Shown here: positions 15,122 through 22,427 of the stretch, piece after piece
Numbering within the stretch: the stretch's first letter is position 1
Layout of the letters: every line of letters begins with the position of its first letter
Origin: JAUMBM01 sp964441755
Lineage (GTDB): Bacteria; Bacteroidota; Bacteroidia; Chitinophagales; Saprospiraceae
Assembly: GCA_964441755.1 (NCBI GenBank)
Contig: CAYTVG010000030.1
Span: forward strand, 1-30,530
DNA length: 30,530 nt
Reading direction: 5' to 3'
The notes under the pieces: model-generated
What the model saw: only the letters and a program-made list of their open reading frames with translations
What the model was told of the DNA's origin: nothing
The model's database searches: none
Program-made: the position numbers and the translations under genes

Positions 15122-16435
15122 ATGCAAAAAATATTACTCCTCGTACTAGCCCTCTCGGGCATGGCTCGCTTCGCCACCGCCCAGTCCTTTGATCCGCTGC
15201 TGGCGGCTACCCTGCAGCTGAAGATCGACAGCCTGCGGGCGGCCAACAACCTCAGGGGGATTTCTGCCTGTGTGCTGTACCCGGGGGTGGGTAAGTGGCA
15301 GGGGGTGAGCGGGGTTTCGCATGCCGATACGCCCATCAATTCTGATATGCTATTTGGCATCGCCAGCAATACCAAGTTGTTTACGGCAGTGCTGCTGTTG
15401 CGGCTGGCGGAGCAGGGGCTGGTCGATCTCGACGACTCTCTGCATACCTACCTGCCGACCTACAACAACATTGACCCCAACATACGCATACGCCAATTGC
15501 TCAACCATACGAGCGGACTGGCTGATGTGACCAGCGTGCCGGGCTATCCGGACTCCATCCTCAGCAATCCGCTTCGCTTGTATACGGCTGCCGAACTCAT
15601 GGGCTGGGCCGGGCCGCCTTTGTTTGCTGCCGGCACGGGCTGGAGTTATTGCAATACCAACTACCTGCTGGCCGGCATGATTGCCGAAAGTGTCGGCGGC
15701 CAGAGTTATGCGCAGCTTTTGCGCGACAACCTCCTCAGCCCTTTGCAGCTGGACAGTACTTTTCTCGATGTGTATGACAGCCTTTTGTATACCGTCGCTC
15801 ACCCCTGGCAGGCGGGGGTCGACAATTTTGCTGTGCCCCGAAGGGCGCTCAACAGTGCGGCCTGGGCGGCCGGGGCGATGTACTCGACCGCCGGCGAGAT
15901 GGCGCAGTGGTACCAGGCGCTGATGAGCGGGCAGGTGTTGCAGCCCGCTTCTTTCGGGGAGATGACCACTTTTGTGGGTACGGGCAACTATGGGCTGGGC
16001 ATCAGCCGGGCTATGCTGCAGGGCAGGACGGTCTGGCAGCACGGAGGGACTATCTGGGGAGGGTACAACTCTTTTATGCTGTACGAAACGAGTACGGGCA
16101 TCGTCATCTGTGTGCTCATCAACCAACTGCCGGGGCAGGCGATGCTGGTGGCGGGGCAGTTGCTGACGACCCTGCTCAACAATCCGGTCAGCAGCAGCGA
16201 GGTGCCCGGGGAGGAGGCGCTGCCGCGCATTTATCCCAATCCGGTGACCGATCTGCTCACGGTTGAGCTGCCCGGGCAGCCGCTGCTGCAGGTGCAGCTT
16301 TTCGGCGCAGCCGGGCAACTGCTGCGCGAAGGCGGCAGCAGCCGGCTGCCGGTAGCCGACCTGCCGGCCGGCCTGTACTGGCTGGCGGTGCAGACGAAAA
16401 GCGGGCGGCGGGTGTATCCCTTCGTCAAGCGGTAG
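15122..16435 (+). CDS. secreted beta-lactamase-family serine hydrolase with T9SS sorting domain
   Basis: Residues 1-20 are a signal peptide (MQKILLLVLALSG..ATA|Q). Residues about 25-350 are a class C beta-lactamase/D-alanyl-D-alanine carboxypeptidase-like domain: SNTK at 82-85 with the nucleophile Ser82 and Lys85, the YCN motif at 176-178, and HGG at 307-309 in place of KTG. Residues about 366-437 (PRIYPNPVTDLLTVEL ... LPAGLYWLAVQT ... FVKR) are a type A C-terminal sorting domain, so the protein should cross the outer membrane through the type IX system and be released or anchored at the surface. The natural substrate is unknown; this family includes peptidases and esterases, and beta-lactam resistance should not be assumed. 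A strong intrinsic terminator follows. Confidence 0.92.
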   Translation: MQKILLLVLALSGMARFATAQSFDPLLAATLQLKIDSLRAANNLRGISACVLYPGVGKWQGVSGVSHADTPINSDMLFGIASNTKLFTAVLLLRLAEQGLVDLDDSLHTYLPTYNNIDPNIRIRQLLNHTSGLADVTSVPGYPDSILSNPLRLYTAAELMGWAGPPLFAAGTGWSYCNTNYLLAGMIAESVGGQSYAQLLRDNLLSPLQLDSTFLDVYDSLLYTVAHPWQAGVDNFAVPRRALNSAAWAAGAMYSTAGEMAQWYQALMSGQVLQPASFGEMTTFVGTGNYGLGISRAMLQGRTVWQHGGTIWGGYNSFMLYETSTGIVICVLINQLPGQAMLVAGQLLTTLLNNPVSSSEVPGEEALPRIYPNPVTDLLTVELPGQPLLQVQLFGAAGQLLREGGSSRLPVADLPAGLYWLAVQTKSGRRVYPFVKR

Positions 16436-16439
16436 TGAG

Positions 16440-16483
16440 GGGAGGGCATCGCGGGGCGATGCCCTCCCGGCCTTTTTTTTTTT
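16440..16483 (+). terminator. intrinsic terminator of the serine hydrolase gene
   Basis: GGGAGGGCATCG at 16440-16451 pairs with CGATGCCCTCCC at 16457-16468 (12 bp, 5-base loop). Four bases later comes a run of eleven T residues. It begins five bases after the stop codon. Confidence 0.88.
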
Positions 16484-16496
16484 ACAAAAACCCCCA
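16466..16496 (+). repeat. direct repeat flanking ptuAB, left copy
   Basis: CCCGGCC, eleven T residues, then ACAAAAACCCCCA. The same string with eight T residues is at 18855-18882. The two copies bracket the ptuA-ptuB operon. The rest of the gap to 16757 holds no gene and probably contains the ptuA promoter. Confidence 0.7.
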
Positions 16497-16757
16497 GCCC
16501 GATGCCGGGGCGCTGCGGCCATCGCCGCCGCCCAAAATGCTGCCATATCTTTTTGACCGCGACCTTTGGTGTGCATGACTTTAATTGTGTACCTTTAATT
16601 TCGGATTTTTTGCCGGCAACTTCTCCTGTCTTTTTAAAGGAGCATAGCCGGCCGCGGCAGGTAAAACCCGTCTGAAGATCCGGTTAGACAGTCCCGGACA
16701 CGCGTGAAGGAGATACGGGCAGCCTGCATCAAAATTTAGGAAATAAAATACACCATC

Positions 16758-18053
16758 ATGTACATCAACAGGCTCACTATCCAAAATATCAGGTCTGTTT
16801 CAAACTTTGAAATGACATTTGATAGCCCTGCTGGTTGGCATGTAATCATTGGTGACAATGGCGCCGGCAAGTCTACGATTGTGCGCGCCATTGCTTTGGG
16901 CATTGTTGGCCCCAATGATTCAAAAGCGTTGCGACTTAACCTGAATGACTGGGTACGAAGTGGTTCCGACGAACCGGGAATCATCAGCCTGCTGGTTCAA
17001 AAAAATGAGCAGGACAGCAAGATTGGACAGAGCAGGCCGAGGACAAAGCCGTTCGAGGCAACGCTTACGCTGCGGCGCAAAGAAAACAATGGCTATGTAT
17101 TGGAGGGTAACAAAGGCGCCCCTTTTGAAAATATCTGGAGCAATGCCTACGGATGGTTTTCCTGTGCATTTGGCCCTTTCAGACGCTTCACCGGTGGTGA
17201 AAAGGACTGGATGAAAGTGTATTATTCCGACCCCAGGGCTGCTGCACATCTTTCTGTATTTGGGGAGGATGTGGCGCTGACGGAGGCTATTGACTGGCTT
17301 AAAAATTTACATATAAAGACACTGGAAAATGCAAGCTCATCTTCGGCACAGGACGATGTAAATGAAGTCATTTTGGCATCGCTAAAGTCATTCCTCAATG
17401 AAGGCGGCTTGTTGCCGCACGGAGCTACGCTGGATACCATCTCCAGCGAAGGTGTCTTCTTTTTGGATGGTAACAAAGTGAGGGTAGATGTTACGCAACT
17501 GAGTGACGGCTACCGCTCTATTCTGAGCCTCACTTTTGAGCTCATCCGGCAGATGGTCAGGGCTTACGGCCACAAAGCCGTGTTTAAAAATTTCCAGCGG
17601 GGCGATTTTTGGATTGATCTGCCGGGTGTCATCCTGATTGACGAAATAGATGCGCACCTTCATCCGTCCTGGCAGGCAAGGATTGGTGACTGGTTCTTAA
17701 AAGTGTTCCCGCAACTGCAGTTTATTGTAACCACGCACAGCCCACTGATCTGTCGCGCATCGGAACAAGGCAGCATTTGGAGGCTTCGGGCTCCCGGCGC
17801 TGCCCACCCGTCGGGCGAAGTACGTGGTATCGAAAAACAAAGGCTCATCTATGGCGATCTGTTGGATGCGTATGGTACTGAGTTGTTTGGTAAAAACATC
17901 ACCCAGTCGCCAAGTGGGCAGCAGTTGACGGAAAAGCTAGCCGCGCTCAACATGAAATCGTTCAAAACCAAACTTTCCGATCAGGAGCGGCAGGAACTTG
18001 AAGCATTGAAAAGTATCACCAGTAATATCAGCGATGCTGCCATTAAAAAATAA
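16758..18053 (+). CDS. ptuA: PtuA-like ATPase of a Septu-type defence system
   Basis: The protein is a 431-residue SMC/RecF-like ABC ATPase. It begins with the strand MYINRLTIQNIRSV, then Walker A GDNGAGKST at 32-40, a signature-like LSDGYRS at 248-254, Walker B VILIDEIDAHLHPSWQ at 291-306 and the switch TTHSPL at 325-330. Its stop overlaps the start of an HNH nuclease gene by 20 bases, the order and tight coupling typical of Septu systems. There PtuA forms an oligomer that holds PtuB and releases its nuclease activity when phage infection changes nucleotide levels. The same pair also occurs as the effector of some retrons, but no reverse transcriptase is visible here. The ATPase class is certain and the PtuA assignment likely. 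Confidence 0.85.
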   Translation: MYINRLTIQNIRSVSNFEMTFDSPAGWHVIIGDNGAGKSTIVRAIALGIVGPNDSKALRLNLNDWVRSGSDEPGIISLLVQKNEQDSKIGQSRPRTKPFEATLTLRRKENNGYVLEGNKGAPFENIWSNAYGWFSCAFGPFRRFTGGEKDWMKVYYSDPRAAAHLSVFGEDVALTEAIDWLKNLHIKTLENASSSSAQDDVNEVILASLKSFLNEGGLLPHGATLDTISSEGVFFLDGNKVRVDVTQLSDGYRSILSLTFELIRQMVRAYGHKAVFKNFQRGDFWIDLPGVILIDEIDAHLHPSWQARIGDWFLKVFPQLQFIVTTHSPLICRASEQGSIWRLRAPGAAHPSGEVRGIEKQRLIYGDLLDAYGTELFGKNITQSPSGQQLTEKLAALNMKSFKTKLSDQERQELEALKSITSNISDAAIKK

Positions 18054-18837
18054 ACTGCTCGAGCCGGAGGCCTTAGCCCTTTTACAACAATATCAGCAGC
18101 AAGTAGACAGTAAAGCTAGCTTTTCTGAGCAGGTTGCTGAAGGCAGGCGCTTGTTTGCTCAGTACAATACTAAATCCAATCGGGCTTTCAAAATTGTGAG
18201 GGATCATCTGGCAGCCATGTCAGGCGGAACGCTGCGATGTAACTATTGTGAAGACAGCAATGCTAATCAGGTGGAACACATTTACCCCAAAAATTACTAC
18301 CCCCAAAGGTGTTTTGTATGGGAAAATTATTGCTACGCCTGTGGCCCGTGCAACCAGCCTAAAAGCGATCAATTTGCTGTACGTGAGTACGATACGGACA
18401 CGGTAGTCAATCTGAAAGAACGCCCGGAGCATACAGCACCGCCGGCAGGCCAGGCGCTGCTGCTCAACCCGCGGGAAGAAGATCCGCTGGCCTATCTTTT
18501 TTTGGATACCAGAGATACCTTCAGGTTTGTTCCCTACAAGGATACGGACAAAGACATACAAAGGGCAGCATATACGATAGAAATTTTGGGGCTGAACACT
18601 CGCAACCATCTGATAAGAGCCCGAAAGCTGGCCTTCGACAATTTCAAAGCGCGACTGTTTGAGTATGTGCATAAGAAAGAAGCAGGGGAAAGTCCTCAGG
18701 CGCTGCAACCCCTGATTGATTCACTTCGCAGCGAACACCACCAAACGGTATGGCACGAAATGATTCGCCAAAGATCCCTGCATCCCGAAGTAGATGACTT
18801 ACTAAACCGGGCTGAAGAGGCGCTTAGCTGGATCTGA
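18034..18837 (+). CDS. ptuB: PtuB-like HNH endonuclease
   Basis: The protein has 267 residues with a zinc-binding HNH core: CNYC at 69-72, VEHIYPK at 80-86 with the catalytic His82, and CYACGPCNQPK at 100-110, giving the second Cys pair and the Asn/Lys of the motif. This is the TIGR02646-like layout seen in PtuB and in retron-associated HNH proteins. Residues 1-60 are helical and probably dock on the ATPase; residues 120-267 are helical with an acidic C-terminus. The ATG at 18034 lies within the last codons of ptuA, so translation is coupled. It is expected to nick or degrade DNA, or tRNA in some related systems, upon activation. Confidence 0.86.
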   Translation: MLPLKNKLLEPEALALLQQYQQQVDSKASFSEQVAEGRRLFAQYNTKSNRAFKIVRDHLAAMSGGTLRCNYCEDSNANQVEHIYPKNYYPQRCFVWENYCYACGPCNQPKSDQFAVREYDTDTVVNLKERPEHTAPPAGQALLLNPREEDPLAYLFLDTRDTFRFVPYKDTDKDIQRAAYTIEILGLNTRNHLIRARKLAFDNFKARLFEYVHKKEAGESPQALQPLIDSLRSEHHQTVWHEMIRQRSLHPEVDDLLNRAEEALSWI

Positions 18838-18854
18838 GCGCAGGGCACAGGCGA

Positions 18855-18882
18855 CCCGGCCTTTTTTTTACAAAAACCCCCA
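18855..18882 (+). repeat. direct repeat flanking ptuAB, right copy
   Basis: CCCGGCC, eight T residues, ACAAAAACCCCCA. It matches 16466-16496 apart from the T-run length. It lies 17 bp after the ptuB stop and could serve as a weak termination signal, although there is no strong hairpin. Confidence 0.65.
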
Positions 18883-18892
18883 CCCCCACAGC

Positions 18893-19192
18893 ATGCGCAG
18901 CAAAATCCAATATACCTTTACAGCCGAATTGTGGCAGCATGCTGCCGCCGGCGGCTGGCATTTTTTTTCCCTGCCGCAGGCAATGGCCGCTGAGATCCGG
19001 GAGCAACTGCAATGGCAGGAGGAAGGCTGGGGGCGGCTGAAGGCTACTGCCCGCCTGGGCACGAGTCAGTGGGAGACGGCCATCTGGTTTGATACGCGGC
19101 GGCAGACCTACCTGCTGCCGGTCAGGGCGGCGGTCAGGCGGCGGGAAAAAATAGGCGCGGGCGATGCTGCCAGCGTCAGCATCTGGGTGTGA
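18893..19192 (+). CDS. DUF1905 family protein
   Basis: This is a 99-residue single-domain protein. The pattern YTFTAELWQHAAAGGWHFFSLP, given here as YTFTAEL and GGWHFFSLP, then GWGRLKATARLGTSQWETAIWF shortened to RLKATARLG and WETAIWF, and finally YLLPVRAAVRRREKIGAGD shortened to LLPVRAAVRR and KIGAGD, follows the DUF1905 beta-barrel fold. That fold also forms the N-terminal half of some YdeI/OmpD-associated proteins. No biochemical function is established. It is not obviously part of the ptuAB operon, being separated by the poly-T direct repeat. Confidence 0.82.
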   Translation: MRSKIQYTFTAELWQHAAAGGWHFFSLPQAMAAEIREQLQWQEEGWGRLKATARLGTSQWETAIWFDTRRQTYLLPVRAAVRRREKIGAGDAASVSIWV

Positions 19193-19225
19193 GGGGCTTT
19201 TGTCTGTAAACACAAAACCAACGAT

Positions 19226-20035
19226 ATGGATCTGTCTATCTTACAGCAGCCTGTGTCGCTCAGCGAGGAGCAGATTGGCTATTATGCGGCCAATGGATTC
19301 ATCAGGATCAAAGAGGTGTTACCGGCCGATGTCATCGCGTATTTCAACGCGCTCATCTCCGATAAGGTGGCTGTGCTGCAGGCAGCGGCGGCGCCGCTGG
19401 AAGCGCGCAATACCTATGGCAAGGCTTTTCTGCAGTTGTGCAACCTGTGGACGGCGGACGAGCAGATTAAAGCGCTGATTTTCAGCCAACGGCTGGCCCG
19501 GCTGGCGGCTGAGCTGATGCAGGTTGAGGGCGTGCGTCTTTACCACGATCAGGCGCTCTTCAAAGAGGGCGGCGGCGGCATCACCCCCTGGCATGCAGAC
19601 CAGCACTACTGGCCTTTGTCTTCCGACAAAACGGTGACCGCCTGGATTCCGCTGCAGGCGACGCCCCTCGACATGGGGCCCCTCGAGTTTAGCGCGGGAA
19701 GCCAGCAGATCCTCGCGGGCCGGGAGCTTTCTATCAGCGATACCAGCGAAACTGTGATCACCAAAAATCTGAGAATCAACAATCTCCCGCACATCGTGGC
19801 GCCTTACGACCTGGGCGAAGTGAGCTTCCACAGCGGCTGGGTCTTCCACCGCGCCGGCGCCAACACGACCGACCGCCTGCGAAAGGTGATGACCATTATC
19901 TATATGGACAAGGACATTCGCCTCAAAAAGCCCGAAAACAGCGGGCAGGAAAACGACTGGCATACCTGGTGCCCGGGCGTGGAGGTCGGACAGGTGGTCG
20001 ACTCCCCCCTGAATCCTGTGCTGTACGCGGGCTGA
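19226..20035 (+). CDS. phytanoyl-CoA dioxygenase family protein
   Basis: This is a 269-residue Fe(II)/2-oxoglutarate-dependent oxygenase of the PhyH group. The metal ligands are visible as WHADQHYW (His123, Asp125) and FHSGWVFHRA with His208; the 2-oxoglutarate-binding Arg is probably 217, in TTDRLRK. The N-terminal helix 'LSEEQIGYYAANGFIRIKEVL', shortened to SEEQIGYYAANGFI, is typical of the family. Bacterial members hydroxylate very different small molecules, from ectoine to natural-product intermediates, so the substrate cannot be named. It appears to be transcribed alone; no biosynthetic partners are near. Confidence 0.88.
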   Translation: MDLSILQQPVSLSEEQIGYYAANGFIRIKEVLPADVIAYFNALISDKVAVLQAAAAPLEARNTYGKAFLQLCNLWTADEQIKALIFSQRLARLAAELMQVEGVRLYHDQALFKEGGGGITPWHADQHYWPLSSDKTVTAWIPLQATPLDMGPLEFSAGSQQILAGRELSISDTSETVITKNLRINNLPHIVAPYDLGEVSFHSGWVFHRAGANTTDRLRKVMTIIYMDKDIRLKKPENSGQENDWHTWCPGVEVGQVVDSPLNPVLYAG

Positions 20036-20087
20036 GCCTGTTGGCTGCAGGGGCATGCAGCGCGCCGGCGCGGGTTATTTTTAAAAA

Positions 20088-20120
20088 ACAAAATGTTTTT
20101 ATTTTTTAACAACATTTTGT
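20088..20120. promoter_or_regulatory. inverted repeat operator at the umuDC promoter
   Basis: ACAAAATGTT at 20088-20097 and AACATTTTGT at 20111-20120 are perfect 10-bp arms with a 13-bp AT-rich spacer. They end three bases before the TATATTTG box. The placement suggests a repressor site controlling the SOS-type operon; it does not resemble the Escherichia coli LexA box. Confidence 0.55.
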
Positions 20121-20122
20121 GC

Positions 20123-20130
20123 TATATTTG
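20123..20130 (+). promoter_or_regulatory. TAnnTTTG promoter -7 box of umuDC
   Basis: TATATTTG exactly fits the Bacteroidota -7 consensus. It is about 40 bases upstream of the umuD ATG and directly follows the inverted repeat. The -33 element is not clear because the region is T-rich. Confidence 0.5.
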
Positions 20131-20168
20131 CTGCCAGCGACAACGCGCTCGTGAAAAACCCGTGTTTC

Positions 20169-20645
20169 ATGCTTCTCGACAATGACACCATCAAGCTCAT
20201 CCGCCTCAAAGAGCCTTTGCAGCGGGTGGGTGTTGCTTACATCGACAATGCCGGCCTGCAGGCAGGCTTTCCGTCGCCCGCCAGCGACTACCTCGAAGGC
20301 GAGATGGACCTGCACAAGCTGTTGATCCGGCACCCGGCTTCTACTTTTCTCATCGAAGTGACGGGCGACTCCATGAAGGACGCCTTCGTCGGCGACCCTT
20401 CCCTGCTGGTGGTCGACAAGTCCCTGCGCCCCCACAACAACGACATCGTGCTGGCGGTCGTCAACGACGAGTTTACCGTCAAATACTACCGCGCCGACAA
20501 CAATGAGGTGACCCTCTACCCTGCCAATGAGCGCTACAAGCCGCTGCGCATCATCGACGGCATGACTTTCTATGTGTTTGGCGTAGTGACTTTTACCATC
20601 ATCGACAACCGACAGCTCAACCGTGTTCGCACTCATCGACTGTAA
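20169..20645 (+). CDS. umuD: UmuD-like S24 self-cleaving polymerase V subunit
   Basis: The protein has the UmuD/LexA-type S24 peptidase fold. Counting from the ATG at 20169, the self-cleavage site is Ala32-Gly33 (LQAGFPSP), the nucleophile is Ser68 in TGDSMKDAFV and the general base is Lys105 in FTVKYY. The spacings are the same as in E. coli UmuD (Cys24-Gly25, Ser60, Lys97). An in-frame GTG at 20151 would add six residues and is the alternative start. RecA filaments would trigger cleavage, and the product joins UmuC to form the translesion polymerase. The last 23 bases overlap the start of umuC. Confidence 0.9.
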   Translation: MLLDNDTIKLIRLKEPLQRVGVAYIDNAGLQAGFPSPASDYLEGEMDLHKLLIRHPASTFLIEVTGDSMKDAFVGDPSLLVVDKSLRPHNNDIVLAVVNDEFTVKYYRADNNEVTLYPANERYKPLRIIDGMTFYVFGVVTFTIIDNRQLNRVRTHRL

Positions 20646-21879
20646 CAATTTTTACGCCTCCTGCGAGCGCCTCTTCCGGCCCGACCTGGCCGGCCGGCCG
20701 GTGGTCGTGCTCAGCAACAACGACGGCTGCGTGGTGGCGCGCAGCAACGAGGCCAAGGCGCTGGGCATCCCCATGGGGGCGCCCGCTTTTGCTTGGCAGG
20801 CGCTTTTTGCCCGCGAGCGGGTGCATGTTTTTTCTTCCAACTACGCGCTCTACGGCGACCTGTCGGCCCGGGTCATGGCCACGGTCAGCCGCTACAGTCC
20901 GCAGGTGGAGGTGTACAGCATCGACGAGATTTTTGCAGACCTGCAGGGCTTTGGCGATCTGCGCGCGCACGCGCAAAAAATCCGGCAGGCGGTGGGGCAG
21001 CAGGTGGGCATACCGGTCTCGGTGGGCGTAGCGCCCACCAAAACGCTGGCCAAGGCGGCCAACCGCTACGCGAAAAAGGAGGCGCCGGACGGCGTATGGG
21101 TGGTGGCGGACGCGCAGCAGCGCGAGCAGCTGCTGCGCTGGCTGCCCGTAGCGGATGTCTGGGGCATCGGCCGCCGGCTGGGCGCCTGGCTGCAGGCCCA
21201 CGGCATCGGCACCGCCTGGGAGCTGTCGCAGGCGCCGGCAGGCTGGCTGCGCAGCAAGATGGGCGTGGTGGGGCTGCGGCTGCAAAAAGAGCTGTGCGGC
21301 AGCAGTTGCCTCGCCCTGGAGGCGGCCCCGCCGCCCAAAAAGCAGATTTGCACCTCCCGCTCTTTTCCGGGCCTGCTGACCGACTACGAGGCGATTGCCG
21401 AGGCGGTCGCCTCGCATGCCAGCCGCTGTGCGGAGAAGCTGCGGCAGCAGCAGTGCTGCGCCGGGCAGTTGCACGTTTTTATCCATACCCACCACTTCCG
21501 CGAGGGCGATGTGCAATACTACGGGCAGCAGACGCTGTCGCTACCCGGCCCTACCAACCATACGACGACCTTGGTGCACTACGCCCTGCTGGCGCTGCGG
21601 GCGGCTTTCCGGGAGGGTTATGCCTACAAAAAGGCGGGCGTCATGCTGGGCGAAATATGCCCGGCCGCGCAGCCCCAGCTTTCGCTTTTTGACAGCCTGC
21701 CCGACCGCGCCAAGGCCGATAAGCTTATGGTGGTCATGGACCAGGTCAATGCCCGCTGGGGGCGCGACAGCCTGCGGGTGGCGGCGGCCGCCGGCGACGG
21801 GCAGTGGCGGCTGCAGCAGGCGCACAGGTCGCCCTGCTATACTACCCGGCTTGCGGAGGTGCTGAAGGTGAAAAATTAG
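20623..21879 (+). CDS. umuC: UmuC Y-family translesion DNA polymerase
   Basis: The protein has 418 residues with the Y-family polymerase signatures: FALIDCNNFYASCERLFRP at 2-20 (metal-binding Asp6), VVVLSNNDGCVVARS at 27-41, VYSIDEIF with the catalytic Asp-Glu near 101-102, VSVGVAPTKTLAK in the palm, and a helix-hairpin-helix segment around WGIGRRLGAWL. The little-finger domain and a C-terminal region complete the usual length. Most homologues have YSIDECF or YSIDEAF; here an Ile follows the Glu, which is probably harmless. The start is the GTG at 20623 inside the end of umuD, and no better ATG is upstream. The umuDC pair copies across damaged DNA and raises the mutation rate; such operons are frequent on mobile DNA. 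Confidence 0.93.
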   Translation: MFALIDCNNFYASCERLFRPDLAGRPVVVLSNNDGCVVARSNEAKALGIPMGAPAFAWQALFARERVHVFSSNYALYGDLSARVMATVSRYSPQVEVYSIDEIFADLQGFGDLRAHAQKIRQAVGQQVGIPVSVGVAPTKTLAKAANRYAKKEAPDGVWVVADAQQREQLLRWLPVADVWGIGRRLGAWLQAHGIGTAWELSQAPAGWLRSKMGVVGLRLQKELCGSSCLALEAAPPPKKQICTSRSFPGLLTDYEAIAEAVASHASRCAEKLRQQQCCAGQLHVFIHTHHFREGDVQYYGQQTLSLPGPTNHTTTLVHYALLALRAAFREGYAYKKAGVMLGEICPAAQPQLSLFDSLPDRAKADKLMVVMDQVNARWGRDSLRVAAAAGDGQWRLQQAHRSPCYTTRLAEVLKVKN

Positions 21880-21882
21880 GTG

Positions 21883-21917
21883 ACAGCCGCCTGCCCTGGC
21901 GGGCAGGCGGCTGTTTT
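21883..21917 (+). terminator. intrinsic terminator of umuDC
   Basis: ACAGCCGCCTGCCC at 21883-21896 pairs perfectly with GGGCAGGCGGCTGT at 21901-21914 around a four-base loop, ending in TTTT. It starts three bases after the umuC stop codon. Confidence 0.87.
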
Positions 21918-21969
21918 GGCTGAAGGCTCGGGCACATATAATTAGTAAATTATCATTAACTTTACAGGT

Positions 21970-22269
21970 ATGGAAAAACTAAAAAACACCCACCCGGGTG
22001 AAATTCTGCTGACAGAATTTCTGGTCCCTATGGGGATCTCTGCTTATCGGTTGGCTAAGGAAACTTTTCTGCCGCAGACGCGCATAGCCGAAATCATCAA
22101 AGGCAACCGAAGAATCACTGCTGATACAGCGCTTCGCCTGGCCAAATTTTTTGGAACAAGCGCCAAGTTTTGGTTGGGCCTTCAAAATGATTACGATCTG
22201 GAAGAAGAGAGAACGCACAAAGAGCAGGCGTTAAACAGCATCAAGCCTTTTTCGGAAAGTGCTGCTTAG
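21970..22269 (+). CDS. higA: HigA family antitoxin, apparently without HigB
   Basis: This is a 99-residue XRE-type DNA-binding protein. HPGEILLTEFLVPMGISAYRL, shortened to HPGEILLTEFLVPMG, is followed by the helix-turn-helix TRIAEIIKGNRRIT at about 38-51 and TALRLAKFFGTSAKFWLGLQ at about 55-74. This is the standard HigA/VapI architecture. HigA normally lies just downstream of a roughly 90-residue RelE-like toxin gene and represses their shared promoter. Here only 90 bp separate it from umuC, and these hold the umuC terminator and a promoter-like AT-rich stretch. It is therefore a solitary antitoxin, either a relic or a protector against a toxin elsewhere. Confidence 0.88.
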   Translation: MEKLKNTHPGEILLTEFLVPMGISAYRLAKETFLPQTRIAEIIKGNRRITADTALRLAKFFGTSAKFWLGLQNDYDLEEERTHKEQALNSIKPFSESAA

Positions 22270-22427
22270 GCCCGGGCGTGTGCGGCCATTTTGGCCAAAG
22301 GCCCATTGCCATAATTTTCGTATCTATGCAGGGCTTGCAGGAAATGCCGTCGCTCCCGCTGCCTGCTGAGCAGATGGCCTGCAGTGGTCTGATATGATAC
22401 CTTGTGCGCCTGCAAAAACAGACAAGC

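Noticed and set aside
15122..16435. Beta-lactam resistance gene
   Set aside because: The fold is shared, but the sorting domain, the HGG motif and the lack of any resistance context make a general serine hydrolase more likely.
16758..18837. Retron with PtuAB effectors
   Set aside because: No reverse transcriptase frame and no msr/msd-like structured RNA next to the pair, so a stand-alone Septu system is the simpler reading.
20793..21692. Long alternative frame inside umuC
   Set aside because: Gly/Ala/Arg-rich shadow of a GC-rich gene; umuC in the other frame has all polymerase motifs.
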